Assembly: GCA_017958895.1 (NCBI GenBank)
Contig: JAGDBT010000081.1
Location: forward strand, 1 to 22,321
DNA from: Alphaproteobacteria bacterium
GTDB lineage: Bacteria > Pseudomonadota > Alphaproteobacteria > RF32 > CAG-239
Direction: 5' to 3'
Length of the DNA: 22,321 nt
Position 1 is the stretch's first letter. Every line of letters starts with the position of its first letter. This document shows, one piece after another, positions 6,750 to 14,372 of this stretch. The notes under the pieces are model-generated. The model was given only the letters and a program-made list of their open reading frames with translations. It made no database searches and was not told the DNA's origin. A program made the translations under genes and the position numbers.

Positions 6750-7775
6750 ATGGAAAAAGATAAAGCATTGGAAGCGGCCTTGAGCCAAATTGAACGCGCT
6801 TTCGGCAAAGGTTCGATTATGCGTTTGGGGCAAGATACCAATATTGATATAGAGGCAATATCAACCGGTTCTTTGGGAATTGATATAGCTTTGGGTATCG
6901 GGGGTATGCCGAAAGGACGTATTGTGGAAATTTACGGACCGGAAAGCTCGGGAAAAACCACTTTGGCTTTGAGCGTTATAGCTCAGGCGCAAAAGAAAGG
7001 CGGAACTTGTGCTTTTATTGATGCCGAACACGCTTTGGACCCTTCATATGCCAAAAAGATAGGGGTTGATGTTGAAAATTTATTGATTTCCCAACCGGAT
7101 TCCGGTGAACAGGCTTTGGAAATTGCCGATACATTGGTGCGTTCCGGAGCTATTGATGTTATGGTTATTGATTCGGTGGCCGCCTTGGTGCCGAAGGCTG
7201 AACTTGAAGGCGAAATGGGTGATTCTCACATGGGGTTGCAGGCCCGTTTGATGAGTCAAGCTTTGCGCAAGCTTACTTCTACGGTGGCGCGTTCCAATAC
7301 GCTTATTATTTTCATCAATCAGATTCGCATGAAAATCGGTGTGATGTTCGGCAATCCGGAAACCACGACCGGTGGAAATGCCTTAAAGTTTTATGCTTCC
7401 GTACGCATTGATATTCGCCGTATCGGAGCCATTAAAGACAAGGATGAAGTTATCGGTTCGCAAACTCGCGTGAAAATTGTGAAGAATAAGGTGGCACCGC
7501 CGTTTAAAACTGTTGATTTCGACATTATGTACGGTGAGGGAATATCTAAAACCGGTGAGTTGATTGATTTGGGTGTTAAAGCCGGTATTGTTGAAAAATC
7601 CGGTGCCTGGTTCTCTTATCAGGGTTCAAAAATCGGTCAAGGACGTGAGAATGCTAAGATTTTCTTGAAAGATAATCCGCAAATTGCCGAAGAAATTGAA
7701 AATAAAATCAGAGCCGATGCCGGTCATTTGACCACGGAAATGATAGGTGAAGAAGATATTTCTGAGGAAGATTAA
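6750..7775 (+). CDS. recA: Recombinase RecA
   Basis: RecA forms filaments on single-stranded DNA for homologous recombination and triggers LexA self-cleavage. The protein has 341 residues. Walker A GPESSGKT is at 63-70 and Walker B appears as VMVIDSVAAL. The L1 and L2 DNA-binding loops are seen as EMGDSHMGLQARLMSQALRK and FGNPETTTGGNALKFYAS, with NQIRMKIG between them. The C-terminus ends in the usual acidic tail (GEEDISEED). ATG 6750 has TAAGGA (6737-6742) upstream at good spacing; a 22-residue TTG extension back to 6684 is unlikely. Expression is expected to be SOS-controlled through the LexA box, and a terminator follows 15 bases after the stop. Confidence 0.98.
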   Translation: MEKDKALEAALSQIERAFGKGSIMRLGQDTNIDIEAISTGSLGIDIALGIGGMPKGRIVEIYGPESSGKTTLALSVIAQAQKKGGTCAFIDAEHALDPSYAKKIGVDVENLLISQPDSGEQALEIADTLVRSGAIDVMVIDSVAALVPKAELEGEMGDSHMGLQARLMSQALRKLTSTVARSNTLIIFINQIRMKIGVMFGNPETTTGGNALKFYASVRIDIRRIGAIKDKDEVIGSQTRVKIVKNKVAPPFKTVDFDIMYGEGISKTGELIDLGVKAGIVEKSGAWFSYQGSKIGQGRENAKIFLKDNPQIAEEIENKIRADAGHLTTEMIGEEDISEED

Positions 7776-7790
7776 TTTTATTTAATTATG

Positions 7791-7828
7791 AATAAATCCC
7801 GAGTTACGAATTCGGGATTTATTTTTTT
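7791..7828 (+). terminator. recA intrinsic terminator
   Basis: A perfect 12-base stem AATAAATCCCGA (7791-7802) / TCGGGATTTATT (7812-7823) with a 9-base loop and T-run to 7828. The right arm contains the stop codon of the convergent hydE gene (7819-7821). Confidence 0.88.
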
Positions 7829-8829
7829 GTTTGCGGCAATTTACCGTTATGTCCGCCGTAGCCTTCGCCGATTTTGCGGCCGATGGCAAGAATCTTCATA
7901 CCTATACAGCTTTTACAATGTAAAGGAGTATCATCAACGCAAATTTTTCCCGGATACAGTTCATAAAGTTTGCGATATTCTCCCTCGGTAACATTCGGCA
8001 TAACGACATTTGCACCGCTTTGCAGAGCCATAATTCTTCCTTGCGGATGCAAACTTTCCATGGCGGTGGTTGCCGGAATGTTTATATCCGGCATTAAAAG
8101 ACGCATGGTTGCCATGGTGCGCAAAGCCAAATCCAAAGTTCCGCCCGCTTCGTTTTTCAGAGGAGTTTGCGGATGCGGAATAAAAGGTCCGATGCCGGCC
8201 ATATCTATCCCTAAATTATCTAAAAACAACAAATCATCGGCAATCGATTCAATGGTTTGCCCCGGCAATCCTACCATAATGCCGGAACCGAGTTCATATC
8301 CGAGTTCTTTAATCATCAAAAGGCATTCATAGCGATGTTGCCAACTCATTTGCGGGTCAAGTTGATGATACAGCTCTTTATCGGTGGTTTCTATACGCAT
8401 TAAATAGCGATCGGCTCCGGCTTCGCGGAAAGCTTTATAATCGGCAAAAGAACGTTCGCCGATGCTCAAAGTTACGGCAACCTCAAATTTTTTGATTTGT
8501 TCAATAATGTCGCACATTATTTTTTGGTCAAACCACATATCTTCACCCGATTGCATAACTATGGTTTTGAACCCCATTTCAGCTGCTTTGCGGGCGGTGT
8601 CAACCAATTCTTCGGACGACATACGATAACGGTGCAAGGCCGGATTATCTTTGCGAATTCCGCAATAAAGACAATTATTTCGGCAGATATTGGAAAATTC
8701 TATTAAGCCGCGCAAATGGACTTCGTTGCCGAGGTGTTTTTTGCGCACCTGATTGGCACGGTTCAATAAATTTTTTTGCCCGGCTTCATCTTGTAAATAA
8801 AGTATTATTTCTTCGCGTGTCAAAGTCAT
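7819..8829 (-). CDS. hydE: [FeFe] hydrogenase H-cluster radical SAM maturase HydE
   Basis: HydE is a radical S-adenosylmethionine enzyme that, with HydG and HydF, builds the organometallic subcluster of [FeFe] hydrogenase. This 336-residue protein has the radical SAM motif C49-x3-C53-x2-C56 in SNICRNNCLYCGIRKDN. It also has a second cluster site near the C-terminus, C297-x7-C305-x2-C308, with the same spacing as the accessory cluster of Thermotoga HydE. LRGLIEFSN, MVGLPGQT and GIGPFIPHP are typical of the family. BioB and PylB are relatives; the conserved N-terminal region and second cluster favour HydE. The start at 8829 has only a weak GGG site. No hydF, hydG or hydrogenase gene is in the window, so the maturation genes are dispersed or lie elsewhere. 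Confidence 0.92.
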   Translation of the reverse strand: MTLTREEIILYLQDEAGQKNLLNRANQVRKKHLGNEVHLRGLIEFSNICRNNCLYCGIRKDNPALHRYRMSSEELVDTARKAAEMGFKTIVMQSGEDMWFDQKIMCDIIEQIKKFEVAVTLSIGERSFADYKAFREAGADRYLMRIETTDKELYHQLDPQMSWQHRYECLLMIKELGYELGSGIMVGLPGQTIESIADDLLFLDNLGIDMAGIGPFIPHPQTPLKNEAGGTLDLALRTMATMRLLMPDINIPATTAMESLHPQGRIMALQSGANVVMPNVTEGEYRKLYELYPGKICVDDTPLHCKSCIGMKILAIGRKIGEGYGGHNGKLPQTKK

Positions 8830-8874
8830 ACCCGGCAGTTTAACGATTTACGAAATAAATGCAAGAGGGTTTAT

Positions 8875-8902
8875 AAAAAAAACACCGCTGAAAAGCGGTG
8901 TT
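8875..8902 (-). terminator. tRNA-Arg terminator
   Basis: Stem AACACCGCT (8881-8889) / AGCGGTGTT (8894-8902) with a GAAA-complement loop; read on the minus strand it is followed by a T-run (8875-8880). It lies directly after the tRNA 3' end and before hydE. Confidence 0.85.
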
Positions 8903-8906
8903 AAAT

Positions 8907-8983
8907 TGGCGCGCTCTGGGCGATTCGAACGCCCGACCCACAGCTTAGAAGGCTGTTGCTCTATCCAGCTGAGCTAAGAGCGC
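8907..8983 (-). tRNA. tRNA-Arg, anticodon TCT
   Basis: On the minus strand all arms fold: acceptor GCGCTCT / AGAGCGC, D arm GCTC...GAGC, anticodon loop TTCTAAG with anticodon TCT (reads AGA, and AGG by wobble), T arm GGGCG-TTCGAAT-CGCCC, discriminator G and encoded CCA at 8909-8907. Length is 77 bases. It lies between a weak promoter (9002-9030) and a strong terminator, so it is a single-gene unit. Confidence 0.97.
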
Positions 8984-8999
8984 CTCGGAATTACAAAGC

Positions 9000-9049
9000 A
9001 AAAAATTGCATAAAAAAGCCGCCTTGTCAATCACAAAATGCAATTTTTT
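9000..9049. repeat. 12-base inverted repeat upstream of tRNA-Arg
   Basis: AAAAAATTGCAT (9000-9011) and ATGCAATTTTTT (9038-9049) are exact reverse complements separated by 26 bases. The spacer contains the minus-strand TTGACA. It could be an operator-like dyad or a weak hairpin terminator on either strand. Confidence 0.6.
9002..9030 (-). promoter_or_regulatory. Possible tRNA-Arg promoter
   Basis: Minus-strand TTGACA (9025-9030) with AATTTT (9002-9007) after 17 bases. The -35 is perfect but the -10 is poor. It lies within the dyad described at 9000-9049. Confidence 0.4.
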
Positions 9050-9061
9050 TTAAATTTATGC

Positions 9062-9090
9062 TTGCATTACGGGCTGAATATTGTTAATAT
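9062..9090 (+). promoter_or_regulatory. Promoter of the small orphan gene at 9132
   Basis: TTGCAT (9062-9067), 17 bases, TAATAT (9085-9090), with TG one base before the -10 (extended form). Transcription would start near 9097. Confidence 0.6.
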
Positions 9091-9131
9091 AATTTTTAGT
9101 GTTTTTTATAATTAATTCAAATCGTATAATT

Positions 9132-9395
9132 ATGCAAAAAGAAAATTTAGATCATGAGTTTTCAACAGAGTTTCGCCAGGAAATTAAGAATTATGGTTGG
9201 CGAAAAGTGGTAGTAAATCTCTTAGAATCCAATTCAGAGAAGAACCCTAAACGTATAGAGTATACACGCCGAGAGTGTGCCAAGAAACCCACTCTGCGCC
9301 GTGAGATTTTGGGGATTCTTGGAGAATTCAAACGAGATGCCAGTGTACCAAATAGCATGAAAGTCCTGGATTTGGAAAGGGCAATCATGATGTGA
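9132..9395 (+). CDS. Small orphan protein, 87 residues, unknown
   Basis: Not recognised. A soluble, highly charged protein, rich in Lys, Arg and Glu (e.g. KNPKRIEYTRRECAKKPTLRRE), mostly helical by eye, with no signal peptide or membrane segment. ATG 9132 is preferred; a GTG at 9099 would add 11 residues but lies at the predicted transcription start. No Shine-Dalgarno precedes the ATG. Codon use differs from the flanking core genes: its three prolines are CCT, CCC and CCA, whereas recA, ychF and ligA favour CCG, and CTC/CTG leucines appear. This hints at transfer, but the gene is short. It has its own promoter and ends near two abutting hairpins. A DNA- or RNA-binding role would suit the charge, but this is a guess. 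Confidence 0.55.
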   Translation: MQKENLDHEFSTEFRQEIKNYGWRKVVVNLLESNSEKNPKRIEYTRRECAKKPTLRREILGILGEFKRDASVPNSMKVLDLERAIMM

Positions 9396-9408
9396 CGTGC
9401 GTATGTTT

Positions 9409-9442
9409 GACACAGTTTTTTGTCTTCATAGTTTACTGTGTC
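9409..9442 (+). other. Stem-loop 1 after the small orphan gene
   Basis: GACACAG (9409-9415) pairs with CTGTGTC (9436-9442), a perfect 7-base stem with a 20-base T-rich loop. It starts 13 bases after the stop codon and abuts the next hairpin with no gap. Confidence 0.6.
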
Positions 9443-9480
9443 TGCTCCCGGTTTTGCTTGTGAAAGCAATTCCGGGAGCA
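9443..9480 (+). terminator. Stem-loop 2, terminator-like, after the small orphan gene
   Basis: TGCTCCCGG (9443-9451) pairs with CCGGGAGCA (9472-9480). Beyond a TT/TT internal loop, TTGCTT (9454-9459) pairs with AAGCAA (9464-9469). The following sequence CTTGTTTT is only a weak U-tract, so it may be a terminator or an mRNA 3' stabiliser. Confidence 0.65.
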
Positions 9481-9497
9481 CTTGTTTTAAAATATAC

Positions 9498-9526
9498 TTG
9501 CAAAAGGTGCCATAAGCGGTTATAAG
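9498..9526 (+). promoter_or_regulatory. ychF promoter
   Basis: TTGCAA (9498-9503), 17 bases, TATAAG (9521-9526); transcription start near 9533, about 26 bases before the ATG. Confidence 0.65.
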
Positions 9527-9558
9527 AAGGCAAAATAACAATTATCTGGAGTTCTGAA

Positions 9559-10668
9559 ATGGGATTTAATTGTGGTATTGTCGGACTTCCTAATGTCGGC
9601 AAGTCAACGCTTTTTAATGCTTTAACTCAAACAATAGCGGCACAGGCGGCAAATTTTCCGTTTTGTACCATTGAACCGAATACCGGCAGAGTAGCGGTTC
9701 CCGATAAGCGTTTGGATAAACTGGTGGAAATGGTAAAACCTAAAAATATTGTACCGACACAGCTGGAGTTTGTGGATATTGCCGGTTTGGTGAAAGGGGC
9801 TTCCAAAGGCGAAGGTCTGGGAAATCAATTTCTGGCCAATATCAGAGAAACAGATGCGGTTATTCATGTTTTACGTTGTTTTGAAAACGATAATATTACT
9901 CACGTTGAAGGCAGTGTCGATCCGGTTCGCGATGCCGAAATAGTTAAAACCGAATTGATGATTGCCGACTTGGAATCGTTGCAAAAACGCATTGATCAGT
10001 TGCAGAAAAAAGCGCGCGCCGGTGACAAAGAAGCGGCCGTAAATGTCAAAGTTATGGAGCCGATTATTGCGGCGCTGCAACAGGGAAAACCGGCTTCTGC
10101 GGCGGCTCCGGATAAAGCCGATAAAGAAGCTTTTAAGTGTTATAAAATGTTGCAACTTCTGACTTCTAAGCCGGTATTATATGTTTGTAATGTTGATGAA
10201 GAATCGGCGGCTTGCGGTAATAAGTTTTCCAAAGCGGTTTCGGAAATGGCAAAATCCGAGGGTGCGGAAAGCGTTATCATTTCTGCGGAAATAGAATCGG
10301 AAGTGGCACAGTTGGAATCGGAAGAAGAGAAAAAGGATTTTCTTTCGGCTTTGGGGTTGGAAGAAACCGGACTTTCGAAAATTATTCATGCGGGCTATAA
10401 TTTGTTGGGCTTGCAAACATATTTTACGGCCGGTCCGAAAGAAGTCAGAGCCTGGACTTTTGTTAAAGGAATGAAAGCGCCGCAGTGTGCGGGGATTATT
10501 CACTCGGACTTTGAACGCGGTTTCATTCGGGCAGAAACCATATCTTATGAAGACTATGTAAAATTCGGCGGCGAGCAGGGATGCCGCGATGCCGGAAAAA
10601 TTCGTTCCGAAGGCAAAGATTACGAAGTGCAGGACGGAGATTTGATGAATTTCCTGTTTAATGTCTGA
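9559..10668 (+). CDS. ychF: Redox-regulated P-loop ATPase/GTPase YchF (Obg family)
   Basis: YchF (OLA1/EngD) is a universally conserved nucleotide hydrolase that binds ribosomes and takes part in stress responses; it prefers ATP in several species. The 369-residue length is close to the usual 363. The G1 loop is GLPNVGKST (9-17), switch II is VDIAGLVKGAS, and the G4 position reads VCNVDE in place of the NKxD of true GTPases, which is the reason for relaxed base specificity in this family. A helical insertion rich in Lys and Ala (about 135-175) and a C-terminal TGS domain ending DGDLMNFLFNV follow. CTGGAG lies upstream at good spacing. The gene has its own promoter and terminator, so it is monocistronic. 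Confidence 0.97.
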   Translation: MGFNCGIVGLPNVGKSTLFNALTQTIAAQAANFPFCTIEPNTGRVAVPDKRLDKLVEMVKPKNIVPTQLEFVDIAGLVKGASKGEGLGNQFLANIRETDAVIHVLRCFENDNITHVEGSVDPVRDAEIVKTELMIADLESLQKRIDQLQKKARAGDKEAAVNVKVMEPIIAALQQGKPASAAAPDKADKEAFKCYKMLQLLTSKPVLYVCNVDEESAACGNKFSKAVSEMAKSEGAESVIISAEIESEVAQLESEEEKKDFLSALGLEETGLSKIIHAGYNLLGLQTYFTAGPKEVRAWTFVKGMKAPQCAGIIHSDFERGFIRAETISYEDYVKFGGEQGCRDAGKIRSEGKDYEVQDGDLMNFLFNV

Positions 10669-10672
10669 AAAC

Positions 10673-10698
10673 GGCGGTTAATAACCGCCTTTTTTTTT
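10673..10698 (+). terminator. ychF intrinsic terminator
   Basis: GGCGGTT (10673-10679), tight AAT loop, AACCGCC (10683-10689), then nine Ts. The T-run reaches the -35 box of the ligA promoter. Confidence 0.9.
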
Positions 10699-10724
10699 GA
10701 CTTTTTCCGCATATATTATATTAT
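10697..10724 (+). promoter_or_regulatory. ligA operon promoter
   Basis: TTGACT (10697-10702), 16 bases, TATTAT (10719-10724). Predicted start near 10731 would leave a leader of only about 11 bases carrying the AAGGAG site. Confidence 0.6.
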
Positions 10725-10741
10725 TTCGCTAAGGAGATAAT

Positions 10742-12847
10742 ATGAAAAATATTCAGGAATTGAGCCGTGAGGAAGCTGCCGCGGAATTGGCAGAGTTGGC
10801 CGCCAAGATTGCTAAAGCCGATAATGCTTATTATCAAAACGATGCACCTGATTTAACGGATGCCGAATATGATGTTTTGAAACATCGTAATGCGGCAATA
10901 GAAGCTTTGTTTCCGGATTTGGTTCGCGAGGACAGTCCTTCCAAGAGAGTGGGAGCAGCCGTGCAAAGCCGATTCGGCAAGATAGAACATCGTTTTCCTA
11001 TGCTTTCGTTGGGAGATGTTTTTTCGCTGGCGGAAGTTGAAGATTTTATTTTAGGCGTTAAACGTTTTTTGAATACTTCGGAAAATATTGCCTTTATGGC
11101 CGAACCGAAAATAGACGGTTTATCTTTTTCCGCCCGTTATGAATATGGCGAATTTGTTTCGGGAGCAACACGCGGCGATGGTGTGACGGGCGAAGATATA
11201 ACCGAAAATCTTAAAACCATTAAACAACTTCCGCGAAGATTGCCGGCAACAGCTCCGCGTATTATGGAAGTGCGCGGTGAAGTTTATATGGCAAAGAAAG
11301 ATTTTTTTGCCTTAAACGAAAAAAATATGGCAGAGAAAAAGAAAGTTTTTGCCAATCCGCGAAATGCGGCGGCCGGTTCTCTGCGTCAGTTAAATCCGCA
11401 GATTACGGCAGAGAGAAAATTGAGCATTTGGGCTTATACTTGGGGAGAAGTCTCGGAGCGTCAATGGAATACTCAGGAAGATTTTTTTGCTAAATTGCAT
11501 GAGTGGGGATTTCCGACCAATCCGCTCAACAAAGTTTGTTCTTCTCTTTCCGAGGTTGAAAATAATTTTAATCATATCATGGAAATTCGTGCCGATTTGC
11601 CTTATGATATCGATGGTGTGGTTTATAAGGTCAATGATCTTAATTTACAAGACAGACTGGGCTTTTTAACGCGCACACCGCGTTGGGCGATAGCACATAA
11701 ATTTCCGGCAGAACAGGCCATAACCCGCATTAATAATATTCGCATTCAGGTCGGACGTACGGGAGCACTGACTCCGGTGGCCGATTTGGAACCGATTAAT
11801 GTGGGCGGAGTGATGGTTTCGCATGCCACATTGCATAACGAAGATGAAATTAAACGCAAAGATATTCGTATCGGTGATATGGTGGTAGTACAGCGCGCCG
11901 GTGATGTTATACCGCAGATTGTGGAGGTAAAAAAAGAACACCGTCCGGCGGGTTTACCGGAATTTGTTTTTCCCGATAAGTGTCCGGAATGCGGGGCACA
12001 CGCCGTAAGAGAGGAAGACGAAGCAATCAGACGTTGTACGGGCGGTTTGACCTGCCCGGCTCAAGCCAAAGAACGTTTAAAACATTTTGTTTCTAAAGAT
12101 GCCTTTGATATTGTCGGCTTGGGCAACAAAGTGATTGAAGAATTTTATGATGACGGAATTTTAAAAAATCCGGCCGATATTTTTACTTTGGAAGAACGTA
12201 ACGGGACAGATAACGAATATGATTTGTTTGCTGTGTTTTCCGCCGAAGGATTGCATTTGGAAAAGCGCGAAGGTTGGGGAAAGTTGTCGGTAAACAATTT
12301 GTTTGCGGCAATTCGCAACCGTCGAAATATTTCTTTGCCGCGTTTTATTTATGCTTTGGGAATTCCGCAAGTCGGAAGTGCAACGGCTTTGCTGCTAGCA
12401 AAAAACTACGGTTCGTTTGATAATTTGCAAAAAGAAATGTGTGCGGCAGAAACCGCAAAATTGGTGGCGATTGACGGAATTGGCGGCGAGATGGGAAATG
12501 ATATTGTGGCGTTTTTTGCCGAGGAACATAATTTGAAAGTAATTGAAAACTTAAGAAAATATGTAACGGTTGAAGATTATGAAAATGCTGAAATAAGTGA
12601 TTCTCCTATCAGCGGCAAAACCGTGGTGTTTACCGGTACGTTGGAAAAAATGACCAGAGCGGAAGCTAAGGCACTGGCACAAAAATACGGAGCCAAAGTG
12701 GCCGGTTCGGTTTCCACACATACCGATTATGTAATTATGGGGACAGATGCCGGTTCTAAGGCCAAGAAGGCTGAGGAGCTGGGAATTAAGGTCTTGAGCG
12801 AAACAGAATTTGTTGAAATGTTGCAACAAAATCAATCCGAGGAATAA
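10742..12847 (+). CDS. ligA: NAD+-dependent DNA ligase LigA
   Basis: LigA seals nicks in DNA using NAD+ during replication and repair. At 701 residues it is of usual length. In order: the N-terminal Ia region (YYQNDAPDLTDAEYD, binds the nicotinamide mononucleotide half); adenylation domain with the lysine nucleophile K123 in KIDG (123-126); OB fold (RVGRTGALTPVADLEP-like segment); a four-cysteine zinc site C414-x2-C417, C432 and C438; helix-hairpin-helix repeats; and a C-terminal BRCT domain from about residue 621 (GKTVVFTGTLEKMTRAEAK) to the end. AAGGAG lies just upstream of ATG 10742. It heads a run of close genes with a membrane protein, truB, rpsO and pnp. Confidence 0.98.
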   Translation: MKNIQELSREEAAAELAELAAKIAKADNAYYQNDAPDLTDAEYDVLKHRNAAIEALFPDLVREDSPSKRVGAAVQSRFGKIEHRFPMLSLGDVFSLAEVEDFILGVKRFLNTSENIAFMAEPKIDGLSFSARYEYGEFVSGATRGDGVTGEDITENLKTIKQLPRRLPATAPRIMEVRGEVYMAKKDFFALNEKNMAEKKKVFANPRNAAAGSLRQLNPQITAERKLSIWAYTWGEVSERQWNTQEDFFAKLHEWGFPTNPLNKVCSSLSEVENNFNHIMEIRADLPYDIDGVVYKVNDLNLQDRLGFLTRTPRWAIAHKFPAEQAITRINNIRIQVGRTGALTPVADLEPINVGGVMVSHATLHNEDEIKRKDIRIGDMVVVQRAGDVIPQIVEVKKEHRPAGLPEFVFPDKCPECGAHAVREEDEAIRRCTGGLTCPAQAKERLKHFVSKDAFDIVGLGNKVIEEFYDDGILKNPADIFTLEERNGTDNEYDLFAVFSAEGLHLEKREGWGKLSVNNLFAAIRNRRNISLPRFIYALGIPQVGSATALLLAKNYGSFDNLQKEMCAAETAKLVAIDGIGGEMGNDIVAFFAEEHNLKVIENLRKYVTVEDYENAEISDSPISGKTVVFTGTLEKMTRAEAKALAQKYGAKVAGSVSTHTDYVIMGTDAGSKAKKAEELGIKVLSETEFVEMLQQNQSEE

Positions 12848-12851
12848 CCGC

Positions 12852-13433
12852 ATGAGTTTGAAACAATATATCGAGTATATTAAGCAAGATATGCATCGTA
12901 CGGTGGCGGCTGCGAATTTTTTCAAAAGTGAGCACAATCATACATATTTTTTCAGGATATTCTTGGTTTTTATCTTAAATGTTGCGGGTATTGCCTGCTT
13001 TACAATAATGAAGGAAGATTTTCCGATGTGGATTTTTATCTGTTTATGCGGAATTTCGACGCTTGTTATTTTTGATACCCTATGGCAATTTTTCTCGGAA
13101 AATATCTCAAAAGAACTGCCGAATGTATTTGCGGAAGAATGTAAAAGACATATTAACCCGCTGCAAGATTTCAAATGCTATGTCAACTTCATAGGCAACA
13201 TTCATTTCAGAGGATTTAAATGCCGTATTTATATTTATGAAAAAGATATAATAATAAAATTCGGCAAAAATTGTTTGGTTGTCGACAACGGAAAACAAAT
13301 CGAAATCAATAAAATAATTTTTGGTTATCGGTGCGAATTCAGTAAAGAAGGCAAATACGTGCAATGCAATTTGAACAAAAAACAGGTCGAAATTTTGCGT
13401 GAATGGCAGAATAAAAATTCAGATAAAAAATGA
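12852..13433 (+). CDS. Two-helix membrane protein of unknown function
   Basis: 193 residues, not recognised. ATG 12852 is chosen because GAGGA (12839-12843) lies 8 bases upstream, spanning the ligA stop; a longer in-frame start at 12810 would lie inside ligA. Two adjacent membrane segments (about 33-52 and 59-80) form a hairpin, so both ends are probably cytoplasmic. The C-terminal part (about 105-175) alternates hydrophobic and polar residues (CRIYIYEKDIIIKFGKN, then IEINKIIFGYRC), suggesting a small beta-rich domain, perhaps like bacterial PH domains (inference). Seven Cys are present. The gene lies between ligA and truB with 4- and 9-base gaps, so it is co-transcribed; the conserved neighbours give no clear clue to its role. 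Confidence 0.8.
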   Translation: MSLKQYIEYIKQDMHRTVAAANFFKSEHNHTYFFRIFLVFILNVAGIACFTIMKEDFPMWIFICLCGISTLVIFDTLWQFFSENISKELPNVFAEECKRHINPLQDFKCYVNFIGNIHFRGFKCRIYIYEKDIIIKFGKNCLVVDNGKQIEINKIIFGYRCEFSKEGKYVQCNLNKKQVEILREWQNKNSDKK

Positions 13434-13442
13434 GGAAAAGCA

Positions 13443-14372
13443 ATGCGTGGTAAAAAGGCAGATGACGTGGACGGATGGTTGGTTATTGATAAACCGCAAG
13501 GAATGACTTCTACGCAGGTAGTAGGGAAAACCCGTTGGTTGTTGCATGCCAACAAAAACGGGCATACCGGTACTCTTGATCCTTTTGCCACCGGTGTTTT
13601 GCCGATTGCCTTCGGGGAAGCCACAAAACTGGTGCCGTTTGTGATGAACGGCGATAAAGAATATGAGTTTGTGCTTAAATGGGGCGAAAAAACCACAACA
13701 GATGATATTGAAGGTGAAATAACGGAACGTTGCGCAAAAATTCCGAGCAAAGATGAGATATTGGCGGCAATACCGCATTTTGTGGGCAAAATTACTCAAA
13801 TACCGCCGCAATATTCCGCTATAAAAATCAACGGTCGGGAGGCCTATAAAGCGGCGCGCAAAGGAGAGTTTGTGGAAATTCCGGCGCGGCAGATAGAAAT
13901 TTTTGAGTTGGAACTATTGGCAGAATATGCCGATTCGGCAAAGTTTAGAGTGAAATGTTCCAAAGGAACTTATGTAAGAACGTTGGGTAAAGATTTGGCC
14001 GAATATCTAGGAACGGTGGGGCATTTGAGCGAATTAAGACGCACAAAATGTGCGAATTTTGGCCTTGATGATAAAATTTTGCTGGATTCTTTAGAAAAAT
14101 TGGAGTATGTAGAAGAGCGACGCAAGTCACTTTTGCCGATAGAAACGTCTCTGCGCGACATCGCGGAGATTGCTGTTTCGGCGGAAGACGCAAGAAAATT
14201 AAGCATGGGACAAGGGCTGTCGCCCAAAGATTATGACGTTTTGCCGTCAGAAAATCTTTTGGCAGCCGTGTGCGATGGTTGTTTGATTGCTTTAGTGCGA
14301 GCGGATGAACGAAAAATTTCTCCGATTCGCGTGTTTAAAACTTTTAATAAAGGAAATACAGATGTCGATTAA
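13443..14372 (+). CDS. truB: tRNA pseudouridine-55 synthase TruB
   Basis: TruB converts U55 of the T loop of nearly all tRNAs to pseudouridine. The 309-residue protein shows WLVIDKPQGMTS (12-23), then the catalytic motif GHTGTLDP (40-47) with Asp46 as nucleophile, followed by GVLPIAFGEATKL. Further family motifs are QIPPQYSAIKINGREAY and KCSKGTYVRTLGKDLAEYLG. The C-terminal part is a small RNA-binding domain in the PUA position. GAGGA (13432-13436) overlaps the stop of the upstream gene and is well spaced for ATG 13443. The gene precedes rpsO, a common bacterial order (truB-rpsO-pnp), and overlaps rpsO by 11 bases. Confidence 0.97.
   Translation: MRGKKADDVDGWLVIDKPQGMTSTQVVGKTRWLLHANKNGHTGTLDPFATGVLPIAFGEATKLVPFVMNGDKEYEFVLKWGEKTTTDDIEGEITERCAKIPSKDEILAAIPHFVGKITQIPPQYSAIKINGREAYKAARKGEFVEIPARQIEIFELELLAEYADSAKFRVKCSKGTYVRTLGKDLAEYLGTVGHLSELRRTKCANFGLDDKILLDSLEKLEYVEERRKSLLPIETSLRDIAEIAVSAEDARKLSMGQGLSPKDYDVLPSENLLAAVCDGCLIALVRADERKISPIRVFKTFNKGNTDVD

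Noticed and set aside
9132..9480. Toxin-antitoxin module
   Set aside because: Only one small gene is present with no partner ORF on either strand, and no toxin or antitoxin motif is recognised.
8875..9558. tRNA-Arg as an integration site for a genomic island carrying the orphan gene
   Set aside because: The orphan gene lies on the 5' side of the tRNA, whereas integrases normally use the 3' end; no integrase or repeated tRNA fragment is seen.
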